A stretch of 37,735 nt of DNA from Sedimentibacter sp. (GTDB taxonomy: Bacteria; Bacillota; Clostridia; Tissierellales; Sedimentibacteraceae). The notes below the pieces were generated by a model that ran no database searches, was not told the DNA's origin, and was given only the letters and a program-made list of their open reading frames with translations. Positions within the stretch are counted from its first letter, which is position 1. Each line of letters begins with the position of its first letter. Positions 23,331-33,777 of the stretch are shown here, one piece after another. The DNA is taken from the NCBI GenBank assembly GCA_018436705.1, contig JAHDLA010000005.1, positions 1 through 37,735 on the forward strand, read 5' to 3'. The translations under genes were made by a program, and so were the position numbers.

Positions 23331-25025
23331 TTAATCCAAATATTCTTGGGGGATATAATCTTCAGGATAATATATACTTCCGTTTTCGTCCCATCTGAAT
23401 CCTGCATCTTCCAATTCTTTCTTTGCTTGTTCCATATTGTAATCTATTTTTTCTATATTTGGATTATGCCAAGCTTCATTTATTTCTGCTACCACAGAGT
23501 ATGATTTTAATGCTCTGCCGCCAAATATTACATCGACTATAGTTTGCTTTGGTATTGCAAATGTCAATGCTCTCCTGACATGAACATCATTATAAGGCTC
23601 TTTTCTCATGTTATAGTGCAGTATATAACTGCCTTGATCTGCAATTTCTACGGTTTGAAGAAAATCAACATTCTCAATTTCTTCCAAGTCCAGCGGGAGC
23701 ATATTCTGTCCTGTTATATCGATTTCACCAGCTATTAGAGATTGAACCAGTCCATATGATTGTGCATACGGTATTCTCAATATTCCATCTACCTTAGGAT
23801 TTGAAAAATGTTCTTTATATGCATCTAACATCATCTCTTCGTTTGGTCTCCAGTAATTAAACTTAAATGGTCCGCTGCCTATTGCAGGTATGTTTTCCCA
23901 TGACAGAATTCCTTCAGCACCTAGTTTTTGATATTCGTTTTCCCAAATATGCTTTGGAAGTATTCCTACCAATGCTAATCCATTAGTCATAAATGGTGCA
24001 AAAGGAGTTGACAGTTTAAATGTCAATTGGTTATCGCCTGTAATCTCTACTGATTCTAGTGCTTTTATTTTGGACAGGTAGTAGGGTGATTTCACTTCCT
24101 TAGCAAAATCAAAAGTAAATTTTACATCTTCAGCAGTAAGCGGAGTTCCATCATGAAATTTAACATCGTCTCTTAAGGTAATTTCAATTGTCGTATCATC
24201 TATAACGCTATATGATTCTGCAAGCCAAGGTACTATTTGTCCCTTTGTATCTACCTTTATAAGGGTATCATAAATAAGATTCAAAATATAAATATCCTGA
24301 CCTGTTGTAGTAGTAAGCGGGTTAAGAAGCTTAATATCATTTACAGCACCAAATTTTATTATGGTGTCATCTGTCATAGGCTTTATATTTATCCAGTTCC
24401 AAAAGCTGTATAATCCTTCTCCCATTGATGGCGTAATATTTGAAAATTTATTTTTATTGTAAACTTGCGTAAGCATTCTGTGTACTATAGGAGGCTGAGG
24501 AACATCGAAAGCAAGTATTTTTTGCAGCTCATCTGCTTTTTCTTTTCTTACAGTAGTATCCATTGTAGCTATAAACTCATCTGCTAATTTGTCATATTTC
24601 GGGTTTTTATAACCGGCTATATTATAGCCGCCTTCGGCGCTTTCTTCGGAATAGTGCATAGTATACAGCCAATGGAAAGGATCAATACGCTCAGCTTTAC
24701 CGCCCCACTGAACCATAAATGCACCATGATTGTGCGCTTTCATTCCTTCAGCAGACATCGTAGTCCACTCCATAGTTTTGACATCGACATCAAAACCTAA
24801 TTTTTTCCATGCATCTGCTATCATAAGGCCGGCTTCATATCTTATTGAATCATATGTCTGCGAAGTAATCCAAAACTCTAGAGTAGGTACCTTGTCTTCA
24901 GTTTTTATGTCAACATGTTTTTCTGATTCAGTTATTTCATTTGTCTGCTCTGTTTTTGAGCATGCTGAAAGATTGAATACCATTAAAAATACTAAGAACA
25001 GTACTAATGATCTAATTTTTGTCAT
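23331..25025 (-). CDS. Family 5 (peptide) substrate-binding lipoprotein, apparently circularly permuted
   Basis: A 564-residue binding lipoprotein: signal 1-21, lipobox LSAC with Cys22, acidic linker to about 46. The order of the mature domain is unusual. Residues 47-216 look like the normal C-terminal part of an SBP_bac_5 protein: IADAWKKLGFDVDVKTMEW (69-87), YKNPKYDKLADEF, KADELQKILAFDVPQPP and TQVYNKNKF. Residues 219-557 then read like a normal mature N-terminus and middle: DTLIKVDTKGQIVPWLAESY (253-272), VKFHDGTPLTAEDVKFTFDF (288-307), IGSGPFKF, and finally YNMEQAKKELEDAGFRWDENG (529-549), which in ordinary members comes just before the segment found here at residue 47. The normal ends would be joined near 217. 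It should still bind peptide-like ligands for the DppBCDF-type importer. The start has GGAGGAAT and overlaps the PuuD-like gene by 14 bases. Confidence 0.93.
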   Translation of the reverse strand: MTKIRSLVLFLVFLMVFNLSACSKTEQTNEITESEKHVDIKTEDKVPTLEFWITSQTYDSIRYEAGLMIADAWKKLGFDVDVKTMEWTTMSAEGMKAHNHGAFMVQWGGKAERIDPFHWLYTMHYSEESAEGGYNIAGYKNPKYDKLADEFIATMDTTVRKEKADELQKILAFDVPQPPIVHRMLTQVYNKNKFSNITPSMGEGLYSFWNWINIKPMTDDTIIKFGAVNDIKLLNPLTTTTGQDIYILNLIYDTLIKVDTKGQIVPWLAESYSVIDDTTIEITLRDDVKFHDGTPLTAEDVKFTFDFAKEVKSPYYLSKIKALESVEITGDNQLTFKLSTPFAPFMTNGLALVGILPKHIWENEYQKLGAEGILSWENIPAIGSGPFKFNYWRPNEEMMLDAYKEHFSNPKVDGILRIPYAQSYGLVQSLIAGEIDITGQNMLPLDLEEIENVDFLQTVEIADQGSYILHYNMRKEPYNDVHVRRALTFAIPKQTIVDVIFGGRALKSYSVVAEINEAWHNPNIEKIDYNMEQAKKELEDAGFRWDENGSIYYPEDYIPQEYLD

Positions 25026-25779
25026 ATTTATTCCTCCTTATAATTAAATTTATAAAATATTTAAATAACTTCAATTGCTCTTCATCATGGCAGGTCATCA
25101 TTTCAGGATGCCACTGTACACCTAATATAAAATCATTATTACTATGAACAATTGCTTCAATCAAGTTATCCTCTGATGACCAACCTGCTGCTTTTAGTTC
25201 AGAACCAAGGTTTTTTATTGCTTGATGATGATAACTGTTTACACATAATGGTTTATTATATATTTTTTTGAAAACGCTATCCTCTTCAAAATAAACAGTG
25301 TGACTTGGTTCATATGTTGATGCTTTGCTTCCGGAATGAGCTATATTAGTCTTGCACTCTTTATATATATCTTGGTATAAAGTACCGCCAAAATATATAT
25401 TGAGCATATGAAGTCCTTTGCAAATACCAAAAACTGCTTTATCTAACTCTAGAGTTTTTTTTAATAATTCAAGTTCAAATCGGTCTCTTTCGGCCACAAT
25501 ATTTTTACAGCCAACATGTATGCTGGAATCATATAATAGTGGATATACATCCGGCCCTCCAGATAGTATAAGTCCGTCTATTTTTTTTACAACACCTTCT
25601 ATAAATTCTAAACTGTTGATTAAAGGTATTATTAAGGGTATGCCGCCGGCTTTTTCAACAGACCTTGAATAATCTATTGTTGACATAACCATATCTTGAC
25701 CTCTTGTTCCTCTGGTCCTGCATTCTTCAATTTCATATGCCTTTACATAGTATGATGTTATACCTATTACAGGTTTCAT
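25012..25779 (-). CDS. PuuD-like class I glutamine-amidotransferase-type hydrolase
   Basis: A 255-residue peptidase C26 family protein related to gamma-glutamyl-GABA hydrolase. The catalytic triad is visible: the nucleophile Cys in FGICKGLHMLN and the His/Glu of VQWHPE; SGGPDVYP forms the oxyanion region. Such enzymes release glutamate from gamma-glutamyl amides in the cytoplasm. It is the first gene of the ABC operon, about 28 bases after the predicted sigma-54 start point, and overlaps the binding-protein gene by 14 bases. I infer that it hydrolyses a gamma-glutamyl or similar amide imported by the transporter; the exact compound is open. Confidence 0.92.
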   Translation of the reverse strand: MKPVIGITSYYVKAYEIEECRTRGTRGQDMVMSTIDYSRSVEKAGGIPLIIPLINSLEFIEGVVKKIDGLILSGGPDVYPLLYDSSIHVGCKNIVAERDRFELELLKKTLELDKAVFGICKGLHMLNIYFGGTLYQDIYKECKTNIAHSGSKASTYEPSHTVYFEEDSVFKKIYNKPLCVNSYHHQAIKNLGSELKAAGWSSEDNLIEAIVHSNNDFILGVQWHPEMMTCHDEEQLKLFKYFINLIIRRNKYDKN

Positions 25780-25816
25780 ATTTCCTCCTCTCGTATTATA
25801 ACTTTACTATAATATT

Positions 25817-25834
25817 GTGCAAATTCTATGCCAA
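25817..25834 (-). promoter_or_regulatory. Sigma-54 promoter of the amidase-ABC operon
   Basis: On the minus strand: TTGGCAT-AGAAT-TTGCAC. The GG at -24 and GC at -12 are separated by exactly ten bases, as sigma-54 requires. It lies just upstream of the PuuD-like gene and is paired with a sigma-54 activator gene immediately beyond. Confidence 0.85.
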
Positions 25835-25903
25835 CTAAAATTGATATTTGCTAATGATTTTTAAAGGTATAACAGAAAGAAGAAACTTATAATTATAAAA
25901 TAA

Positions 25904-25950
25904 ACTGTAATAACTGTTATTATTGTTTCAATTGTTACAGTTGTTACAGT
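25904..25950. promoter_or_regulatory. Likely activator-binding inverted repeat (UAS)
   Basis: ACTGTAATAACTGTTA on the left is mirrored by TGTTACAGTTGTTACAGT on the right, so each arm holds two ACTGT-type half-sites. It is 70-115 bases upstream of the -24 element at 25831, a usual distance for a sigma-54 enhancer. It overlaps the end of the activator gene and could also fold as that gene's terminator (T-rich DNA follows on the minus strand). Confidence 0.6.
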
Positions 25951-27977
25951 TTTTTTAATCGTTCAATTCCATTTTTAGTTATTTGTGTTCCGCCCCTGCC
26001 ATTTCCTATTATGACATAATTATATTGTTCAAGTAATTTAAAATAATTTCTGACTTCTTGTTCGCTTTTATATATGTTCTGTTTTTCTAATTCTAAAGAC
26101 ATTTGTTTTCTGCCTATCTTTTTCTTTTGTTTATAATAGTCATATAATATTTTCAATATTATTATATATATTTCTTCATCAGAATTTATAATTTTCTCAC
26201 ATTCAATTAGTTTATCAGTATGATTTGCCGTAATAGGGTAATTTTGTATATTAGTTATAGGAATATCATCTATTCCTATAACTAATTTGTCCAAATTTGC
26301 AAAGTATTTAATATAATTTTTAAGCTGTCTTATATTTCCGTCCCAATTACAATTAGAAAAAAAATATTTTACTTCATCGGACAGAGTGAATTTACCTTTA
26401 TATTTCTTTTTATAATATTCAAGGATTTCAAAAACATCATCTGTTCTTTCTCTTAATGGAGGTATGTTTAGTGGAAGCACATTTAATCTATAATACAAAT
26501 CTTTCCTAAACTTATCCTGTTTTATTCGGCTTTCAATGTCGATATTAGTAGCTGTAATTATTCTTACATCTATATTAATAACACTATTTCCGCCAATTCT
26601 CATTACTTCATGTTCTTGCAAAACTCTTAATAATCTATTTTGCAAATGCATTGGCATTTCACCAATTTCATCAAGAAAAAGACTGCCTCCGTGAGCAATT
26701 TCAAATAAACCTGGTTTCCCGCCTTTTCTGGAACCGGTAAAAGCTCCGTCTTCATAGCCAAATAACTCACTCTCAAGTAAATTTTCCGGAAAGGAGGAAC
26801 AGTTAACAGCAACGAATTGATTATCTTTTCTGCTTGAATTATTATGTATAACATGGGCAAATAGTTCTTTGCCTGTACCACTTTCTCCAGTTATTAAAAT
26901 TGCCGAATCTGATTTTGCCATCCTAATGGCTGTTTGCTTACACTTTTTTATTTCTTGGCTGCTTCCGATAATATCATTAATAGTATATTTAGTTTTATGT
27001 CCTTTTCCAATTACAGTTTTTCTATGCTCATGCATTTTCTTTTCTACGTCACTAAACTTTTTCAATATTATAATGCCTCCATCATTTAAACCGACATTTT
27101 TTGCGGGAATAATGGTAACTATAATATCGTTACCTTTTATTTTTAATATTCTTTCTACAGCGTCAGATAAAAACAATTCACTTTCATTTATTGTGAATAC
27201 ATCTTTAACATTTTTCCCAATGAGGCTTTGTGAATCCTTGTTAATTTTTTTGCTGACACTGTTGCTGCTATCTTTTATTATGCCATTTTCATCATATGTA
27301 ATTATACCCTCGTTTAAATTTTCAAATAACATGTCTAATTGGTTTTCTAATTTATAATTTTCTGTTACTATATGATTTATGCCATAATTAGCAGGAATAG
27401 TTTTATTATAATAGTTTAAAACTTTCTGTTTATATTTCTCTTTGTTTAGACTTAAGTTAGAAATAATATTTAATAGGGTGCTGACATCTGAAACTCTATT
27501 GCCAATATCAATTATATGTTTTACATTATTTGGAATGATTTCTGTTTCTCCGGGAGTAATTGCTAAATCCAATTTAGGATATTCCTTAATACCTGGATAG
27601 TAGGGATATAGTTCAATATCTTTTCTTGCAATATTATATAGAAGTAGTATTGTTTCAGCAGCGGTATAAGGTCCTACATTTACCAAAAGCGCATTTGTGC
27701 CCGCAGGTAATTTCTTTATTTTTTCGAAACCACTTTTGCTTAATGTTCTATTTATTATGATAATTTCACAATCTGCAGGGGCATATTGCTTAACAATTCT
27801 AAATATGGAGTAGGTTGATATTAGGATAAGATCCGTTATATAAATTTTTTTGAGTTTATATTTTTCTATACTCATAGCTTCAACTTCTATGGTACCTTCA
27901 AAAAAATTATCAATGTCTTTTTTATATCCCTCGGCTATATTTTCTACGACTGCTATAATTGTAATCTTCTTTTTCAT
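25944..27977 (-). CDS. Sigma-54-dependent transcriptional activator with PAS domain
   Basis: A 677-residue enhancer-binding protein. Residues 1-200 form an N-terminal sensor-like region I cannot place firmly. A PAS-like domain spans about 215-310. The AAA+ core (about 335-570) has Walker A GESGTGKE, the sigma-54 loop GAFTGS in place of GAFTGA, Walker B GGSLFLDEIGE and the R-finger region PPLRERTDDV. The C-terminus (about 600-677) lacks an obvious Fis-type helix and instead resembles a winged helix ending in GRGGTQITKNGIERL. The ATG at 27977 has GAGGG five bases upstream; a GTG at 27989 is the longer option. It lies between two sigma-54 promoters, which it presumably activates in response to a peptide or amide ligand. 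Confidence 0.92.
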   Translation of the reverse strand: MKKKITIIAVVENIAEGYKKDIDNFFEGTIEVEAMSIEKYKLKKIYITDLILISTYSIFRIVKQYAPADCEIIIINRTLSKSGFEKIKKLPAGTNALLVNVGPYTAAETILLLYNIARKDIELYPYYPGIKEYPKLDLAITPGETEIIPNNVKHIIDIGNRVSDVSTLLNIISNLSLNKEKYKQKVLNYYNKTIPANYGINHIVTENYKLENQLDMLFENLNEGIITYDENGIIKDSSNSVSKKINKDSQSLIGKNVKDVFTINESELFLSDAVERILKIKGNDIIVTIIPAKNVGLNDGGIIILKKFSDVEKKMHEHRKTVIGKGHKTKYTINDIIGSSQEIKKCKQTAIRMAKSDSAILITGESGTGKELFAHVIHNNSSRKDNQFVAVNCSSFPENLLESELFGYEDGAFTGSRKGGKPGLFEIAHGGSLFLDEIGEMPMHLQNRLLRVLQEHEVMRIGGNSVINIDVRIITATNIDIESRIKQDKFRKDLYYRLNVLPLNIPPLRERTDDVFEILEYYKKKYKGKFTLSDEVKYFFSNCNWDGNIRQLKNYIKYFANLDKLVIGIDDIPITNIQNYPITANHTDKLIECEKIINSDEEIYIIILKILYDYYKQKKKIGRKQMSLELEKQNIYKSEQEVRNYFKLLEQYNYVIIGNGRGGTQITKNGIERLKKL

Positions 27978-28165
27978 TATAACCCTCACTATAATTGTAT
28001 TTAATTTATAAATAATTCTGTAGAATTTCTATAGCAATATAAATTTAATAATTTTAATAGTTCTTAATATAAAGTATAAAACACCGGCAAAGTAAACTCA
28101 ATAATTAATTCCATAATTATATAATGTATGTATTTTTTAGACTAGAAAATATTATTGGAATACAT

Positions 28166-28182
28166 TGGCATAATTATTGCAT
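28166..28182 (+). promoter_or_regulatory. Sigma-54 promoter of the secreted hydrolase gene
   Basis: TGGCAT-AATTA-TTGCAT, with GG (28167-28168) and GC (28179-28180) ten bases apart. It predicts a leader of about 37 bases before the ATG at 28229, and matches the minus-strand promoter at 25817-25834 in the -24 and -12 cores. Confidence 0.85.
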
Positions 28183-28228
28183 AATACGCATTTAGATCAA
28201 ATAATAAATAAAAGTGGGAGGGACAAAA

Positions 28229-29896
28229 ATGATTAAGGGAAAAAAATTACTAGCTTTTTCATTAATACTTATGTTTTTGTATTGCTGTACTTTTAATGCC
28301 TATGCATGCAGTATAGCAGGAGCAATCGGCGACTATACAACTGACGGAAGACCTGTTATTTGGAAAAACAGAGATTCTTGGGGGACAGAAGATTGCTGGA
28401 AAGTTTATCCTTATTATTATGAAGCACCAAATTCAAATTTTATAAGCTATATAGGAATTACCGATCCTGATTCAAAATTTACTTATATTCCAAGTAATAT
28501 CAGGTCTTCGGGTGAATTAAAAGCATCTGACGAAGAAGATGTTAAAAGCACCGTCCCAGATATAGGTATACCTGGAGTACCTATTAACAGTACATATAAA
28601 ACCCCTTGGGCAGGAGCAAACGAAAAAGGCTTGGGAGTAGTACAAACGGCTGCTCATACATTAAGCAATGACTTTCAGCAGTCTCAAGGTTATACACCTG
28701 ATCAGGACATAAGCGATATTACTAATGGTATGCTAAACCATCTTATATTGAGTAGATGTGAAACCGTTGAGGATGTAGAGCAGCTTCTTAGGGACAGCAA
28801 TGATGGTTGGTATGCTGAAAATTATGCAAGAAATACAAATTCTATAATTATGGTTTTTGACAGCAATGGCAGCATGGCAACATTTGAAGTCAGTGGGTCT
28901 GATTTTACAAGAGACAATGTTACATCTGCAGATTATGGAACAGCAATAAATAATACTAAGTATTATAACAGTGTTCATAATGATGACAAAGATATAATAG
29001 GCCCAGTTTATTATAATGGTATAGATTGGAGAACTAACTTTGCAAAAGTAAACTATACCAGATCTGATGGCTTTGAGTTTTTTACGGATAATTACGAAAC
29101 ACTAGTTGTAAATGATGATGTGACAAATGGCTCATTACTTTCTGACGGAATAGATGATAGAGAGTATTCTTCAAGTTCAGTAAAACGATGGACAAGAGTA
29201 GGGGCGAGAATGGATGATAATGCTCATTTCATGAATGGAGATGATGATGATTTATCCATTGATTACAGATACTTTATACAAAAATATGTTGGCGGTTACG
29301 GTATGCCTTATGATGGTGGCTATAATTATAGAGAAAGTTTAGCCAGATTTATAGGAGATATGCCAGATACAGATGGTGAAAGGTCTACCGGTTATTACCC
29401 TAACAGGTTTTGTACTACATTTAGTGTTGTTATAGTCGGTTCTAAATATAGTGATGTCGATGATGGTGCACTTACAACTATTTGGTTAGCTCAAGGTGAA
29501 CCGGGAAACACAATTTTTTTGCCGCTGTTTCCTTCAATAGGATATATTCCTGATGAATTTGATGATATGTATGAAATCAGCAATGATGCTCGTCATATGT
29601 TTTATGACTATAGTGATGATGACTGTACCGGCTATAGTTCAGGCAGAAATATGGATCACACAATAGATGTACAGGCTTTAATGGGTAATTATTATGGACA
29701 GTCTAACTTCCAGCACAGCCTTTTCAATTGTGAGAATTCAATGTTTGATAGTTATGATAATATTATGAATGCTGCAAGAAATAATATTAGTAATAATACT
29801 TGGAGTGTTGAACAAGCTATAACATATATTGAAAATTATATCTATAATGTTAATTTATCATACTGGAAAAACAGTTATTCAAATTTAGTTAATTAG
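28229..29896 (+). CDS. Secreted N-terminal-nucleophile amide hydrolase (C45/AAT-like)
   Basis: A 555-residue exported protein. Signal peptide 1-26 ends in AYA, so signal peptidase I would expose Cys27 (CSIAGAIGDYTTDGRPVIWK) as the N-terminal nucleophile of an Ntn hydrolase. DGRPVIWKNRDSW and GANEKGLGVVQTAAH, with the later NHLILSRCETVEDVEQLLR, match the acyltransferase/linear amide hydrolase family (peptidase C45-like, including carcinine hydrolase and isopenicillin N acyltransferase). It is longer than usual, with about 200 extra, Asp/Tyr/Asn-rich residues. GGGAGGG precedes the ATG; an upstream GTG at 28214 is less likely. Driven by a sigma-54 promoter and divergent from the activator, it probably frees amines or amino acids outside the cell for the ABC importer. 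A C69-type dipeptidase is the alternative. Confidence 0.85.
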   Translation: MIKGKKLLAFSLILMFLYCCTFNAYACSIAGAIGDYTTDGRPVIWKNRDSWGTEDCWKVYPYYYEAPNSNFISYIGITDPDSKFTYIPSNIRSSGELKASDEEDVKSTVPDIGIPGVPINSTYKTPWAGANEKGLGVVQTAAHTLSNDFQQSQGYTPDQDISDITNGMLNHLILSRCETVEDVEQLLRDSNDGWYAENYARNTNSIIMVFDSNGSMATFEVSGSDFTRDNVTSADYGTAINNTKYYNSVHNDDKDIIGPVYYNGIDWRTNFAKVNYTRSDGFEFFTDNYETLVVNDDVTNGSLLSDGIDDREYSSSSVKRWTRVGARMDDNAHFMNGDDDDLSIDYRYFIQKYVGGYGMPYDGGYNYRESLARFIGDMPDTDGERSTGYYPNRFCTTFSVVIVGSKYSDVDDGALTTIWLAQGEPGNTIFLPLFPSIGYIPDEFDDMYEISNDARHMFYDYSDDDCTGYSSGRNMDHTIDVQALMGNYYGQSNFQHSLFNCENSMFDSYDNIMNAARNNISNNTWSVEQAITYIENYIYNVNLSYWKNSYSNLVN

Positions 29897-29905
29897 ATTT
29901 GGCTA

Positions 29906-29935
29906 GAGACAATTGGGGTTAACCCCAATTGTCTC
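29906..29935. repeat. Perfect 30-bp palindrome
   Basis: GAGACAATTGGGGTT followed directly by its exact reverse complement. It lies ten bases after the stop of the secreted hydrolase. Neither side has a T run, so it is not a textbook terminator; it may be a factor-assisted terminator or a protein site. Confidence 0.8.
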
Positions 29936-30089
29936 ATCATAGCACTTGAAGAAAGTTATTTATACAATTTCTTAATTTATTAAAAATAGCATAGTTTTAT
30001 ACAATAAGGAAGGCCATTTGGGCAATTCTTTTTTTTGTTTTGTTACAGATACTAATGGAAGTTACATAAAACTTTTTTAATAATATCTA

Positions 30090-30118
30090 TTGACAAAATA
30101 ATTTTAAAGTAGTAAATT
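30090..30118 (+). promoter_or_regulatory. SigA promoter of the hrcA operon
   Basis: TTGACA, 17 bases, TAAATT. Perfect -35 and acceptable -10, ending 12 bases before the CIRCE operator. Confidence 0.8.
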
Positions 30119-30130
30119 ATATCTATAGAT

Positions 30131-30157
30131 TTAGCACTCAATCAAAGAGAGTGCTAA
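30131..30157 (+). promoter_or_regulatory. CIRCE operator
   Basis: TTAGCACTC-N9-GAGTGCTAA, a perfect match to the HrcA-binding element. HrcA with GroEL represses the downstream chaperone operon until heat shock. Confidence 0.98.
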
Positions 30158-30173
30158 CAAAGAGGTGAACGAA

Positions 30174-31232
30174 ATGTCTTTGGATAAGAGAAAAGTAAAA
30201 ATTTTAAAAGCTATTATCTCAAGCTATATTGATAATGCGGAAGCAGTCGGCTCAAGGACAATTTCAAAAAAATATGAGCTTGGCGTAAGCCCGGCTACAA
30301 TCAGAAACGAAATGTCTGATCTGGAAGAAATGGGCTTTTTAATTCAGCCCCATGCTTCGGCAGGAAGAATACCGACAGATAAGGCATACAGATATTATGT
30401 TGACAGCCTTTGGAAGAAAGTCCTGGGCTCTGCAAATACAAATATAAATGAATTAAGAAGTATAATTGAGGATAAAGCCAGTGAGATGGATTCCGTATTT
30501 AAAAATTCTGTCAGAATTTTGTCTCAGTTTACAAAGTACACATCGTTTATAGTGTCGCCACATCTGAAACAATCAGAAATTAAGAGAATTCAGCTTGTAC
30601 CTATAACCGATAGAAAAATTCTTCTTGTTTTAATATTGCAGAGCAATATTGTAAAACAGGTTGTTCTGAGGCTTAACAGTCCTATACCTTTAGATCAGAT
30701 GGACAGAATATCGGTATCGCTGTCAGAAAAACTTAACGGATACAAGTTGGAAGATATTGAAACAATTAAGGATAGCTTGATAGAGCAGCTTTATCATTTA
30801 AGAGAAAGCAGCAGCGACTCACTGTTAGAGCTATTACCGTTCTTGGTTGATCAAATAAGCAAATTGGAAGACTTCAACGTCTACTCAGACGGTTTGACAA
30901 GTATTCTTGATTTGCCTGAATATAATGATGTTGTCAAAGCAAGGGAATTTATTTCATTTGTTGAAGACAAGGACAGCATGGCAAAGCTGTTCCAATATAC
31001 CGGCGAAAATGATTTTGACATATGTATTGGCCGTGAAAATGAATATGAAGAGCTTAGGGATTGCAGCTTAATAACAGCAACCTACAGGCTTAACGGCAGA
31101 TTGATTGGGAAAATTGGCGTTATAGGCCCTATGAGAATGGATTACAGCAAGGTTATTTCAACGGTTAAGTCAATGTCGGAAGCAGTAAATGAAATAATAA
31201 GTCGGAACTTTGACGATGAAAATAAGGAGTGA
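30174..31232 (+). CDS. hrcA: Heat-inducible transcription repressor
   Basis: A 352-residue HrcA. The N-terminal winged helix has VSPATIRNEMSDLEEMGFL and PHASAGRIPTDKAYRYYVD, both hallmarks. The central and C-terminal parts form the GAF-like dimer domain. It binds the CIRCE element just upstream and represses its own operon. Start: the ATG at 30174 has GAGGTG at normal spacing; the GTG at 30165 lies within that ribosome site. The grpE start follows four bases after its stop. Confidence 0.97.
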   Translation: MSLDKRKVKILKAIISSYIDNAEAVGSRTISKKYELGVSPATIRNEMSDLEEMGFLIQPHASAGRIPTDKAYRYYVDSLWKKVLGSANTNINELRSIIEDKASEMDSVFKNSVRILSQFTKYTSFIVSPHLKQSEIKRIQLVPITDRKILLVLILQSNIVKQVVLRLNSPIPLDQMDRISVSLSEKLNGYKLEDIETIKDSLIEQLYHLRESSSDSLLELLPFLVDQISKLEDFNVYSDGLTSILDLPEYNDVVKAREFISFVEDKDSMAKLFQYTGENDFDICIGRENEYEELRDCSLITATYRLNGRLIGKIGVIGPMRMDYSKVISTVKSMSEAVNEIISRNFDDENKE

Positions 31233-31236
31233 AGAA

Positions 31237-31836
31237 ATGGCTAAGGCAAAAAAACATGATGAAGAAAAACTGAAGGAAGAAGAGCTTAAGCTAAAAGAGG
31301 AAGAAAAAGAAATAGAAGCTTCAGAAGAGTCTGAAGAACAGGTTTCTGAAGAAAGTTTAAAGAAAAATAAAGCAGACAATTCAGAAGATACACAGAAACA
31401 AGATGATTTACATGCAGAAATAAAAAACCTTAATGACAGGTTACTTAGGCTTCAAGCAGATTTTCTGAACTACAAAACAAGGAATGAAAAGGAAAGAGTA
31501 TCTGCATACGGAAATGCTATTTCAGATTTTATGTTAGATTTGCTGCCGGTTATAGACAATTTTGACAGAGCGCTGGCATCAGACTGCGGGGACAGCAGTT
31601 CCTATAAAGAAGGGATTCAGATGGTTTACACTCAATTGATGGGAATACTTGATAAAAAGGGCTTAAAGGAAATTGATGCTCTTAATAAACCGTTTGATCA
31701 CAATTTTCACTATGGTGTCGGATTTGAAGCAAGTGATGAGCATGAAGACGGAACAGTAATCGATGTGCTCCAAAAAGGTTATACTGTTAACGACAAATGT
31801 ATAAGACCTGCAATGGTAAGAATTTGCCGTAAATAA
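31237..31836 (+). CDS. grpE: Nucleotide exchange factor GrpE
   Basis: A 199-residue GrpE. The first 60 residues are a highly charged Lys/Glu tail, then a coiled coil (about 65-110), then the beta domain ending GYTVNDKCIRPAMVRICRK, close to the family's usual GY-x6-RPA-x-V ending. It drives ADP release from DnaK. The start at 31237 follows AAGGAG; upstream in-frame codons inside hrcA are not needed. Confidence 0.96.
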   Translation: MAKAKKHDEEKLKEEELKLKEEEKEIEASEESEEQVSEESLKKNKADNSEDTQKQDDLHAEIKNLNDRLLRLQADFLNYKTRNEKERVSAYGNAISDFMLDLLPVIDNFDRALASDCGDSSSYKEGIQMVYTQLMGILDKKGLKEIDALNKPFDHNFHYGVGFEASDEHEDGTVIDVLQKGYTVNDKCIRPAMVRICRK

Positions 31837-31839
31837 TAA

Positions 31840-33720
<1,881 letters not shown>

Positions 33721-33777
33721 AATTACCGGAAATTTTGAAAAATGTTGAAAAAGCATTGAATAAAATATATAATAGCT

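Noticed and set aside
30021..30050. A terminator before the hrcA promoter
   Set aside because: There is a long T run, but the preceding GCC/GGC stem is only a few base pairs and broken by unpaired bases.
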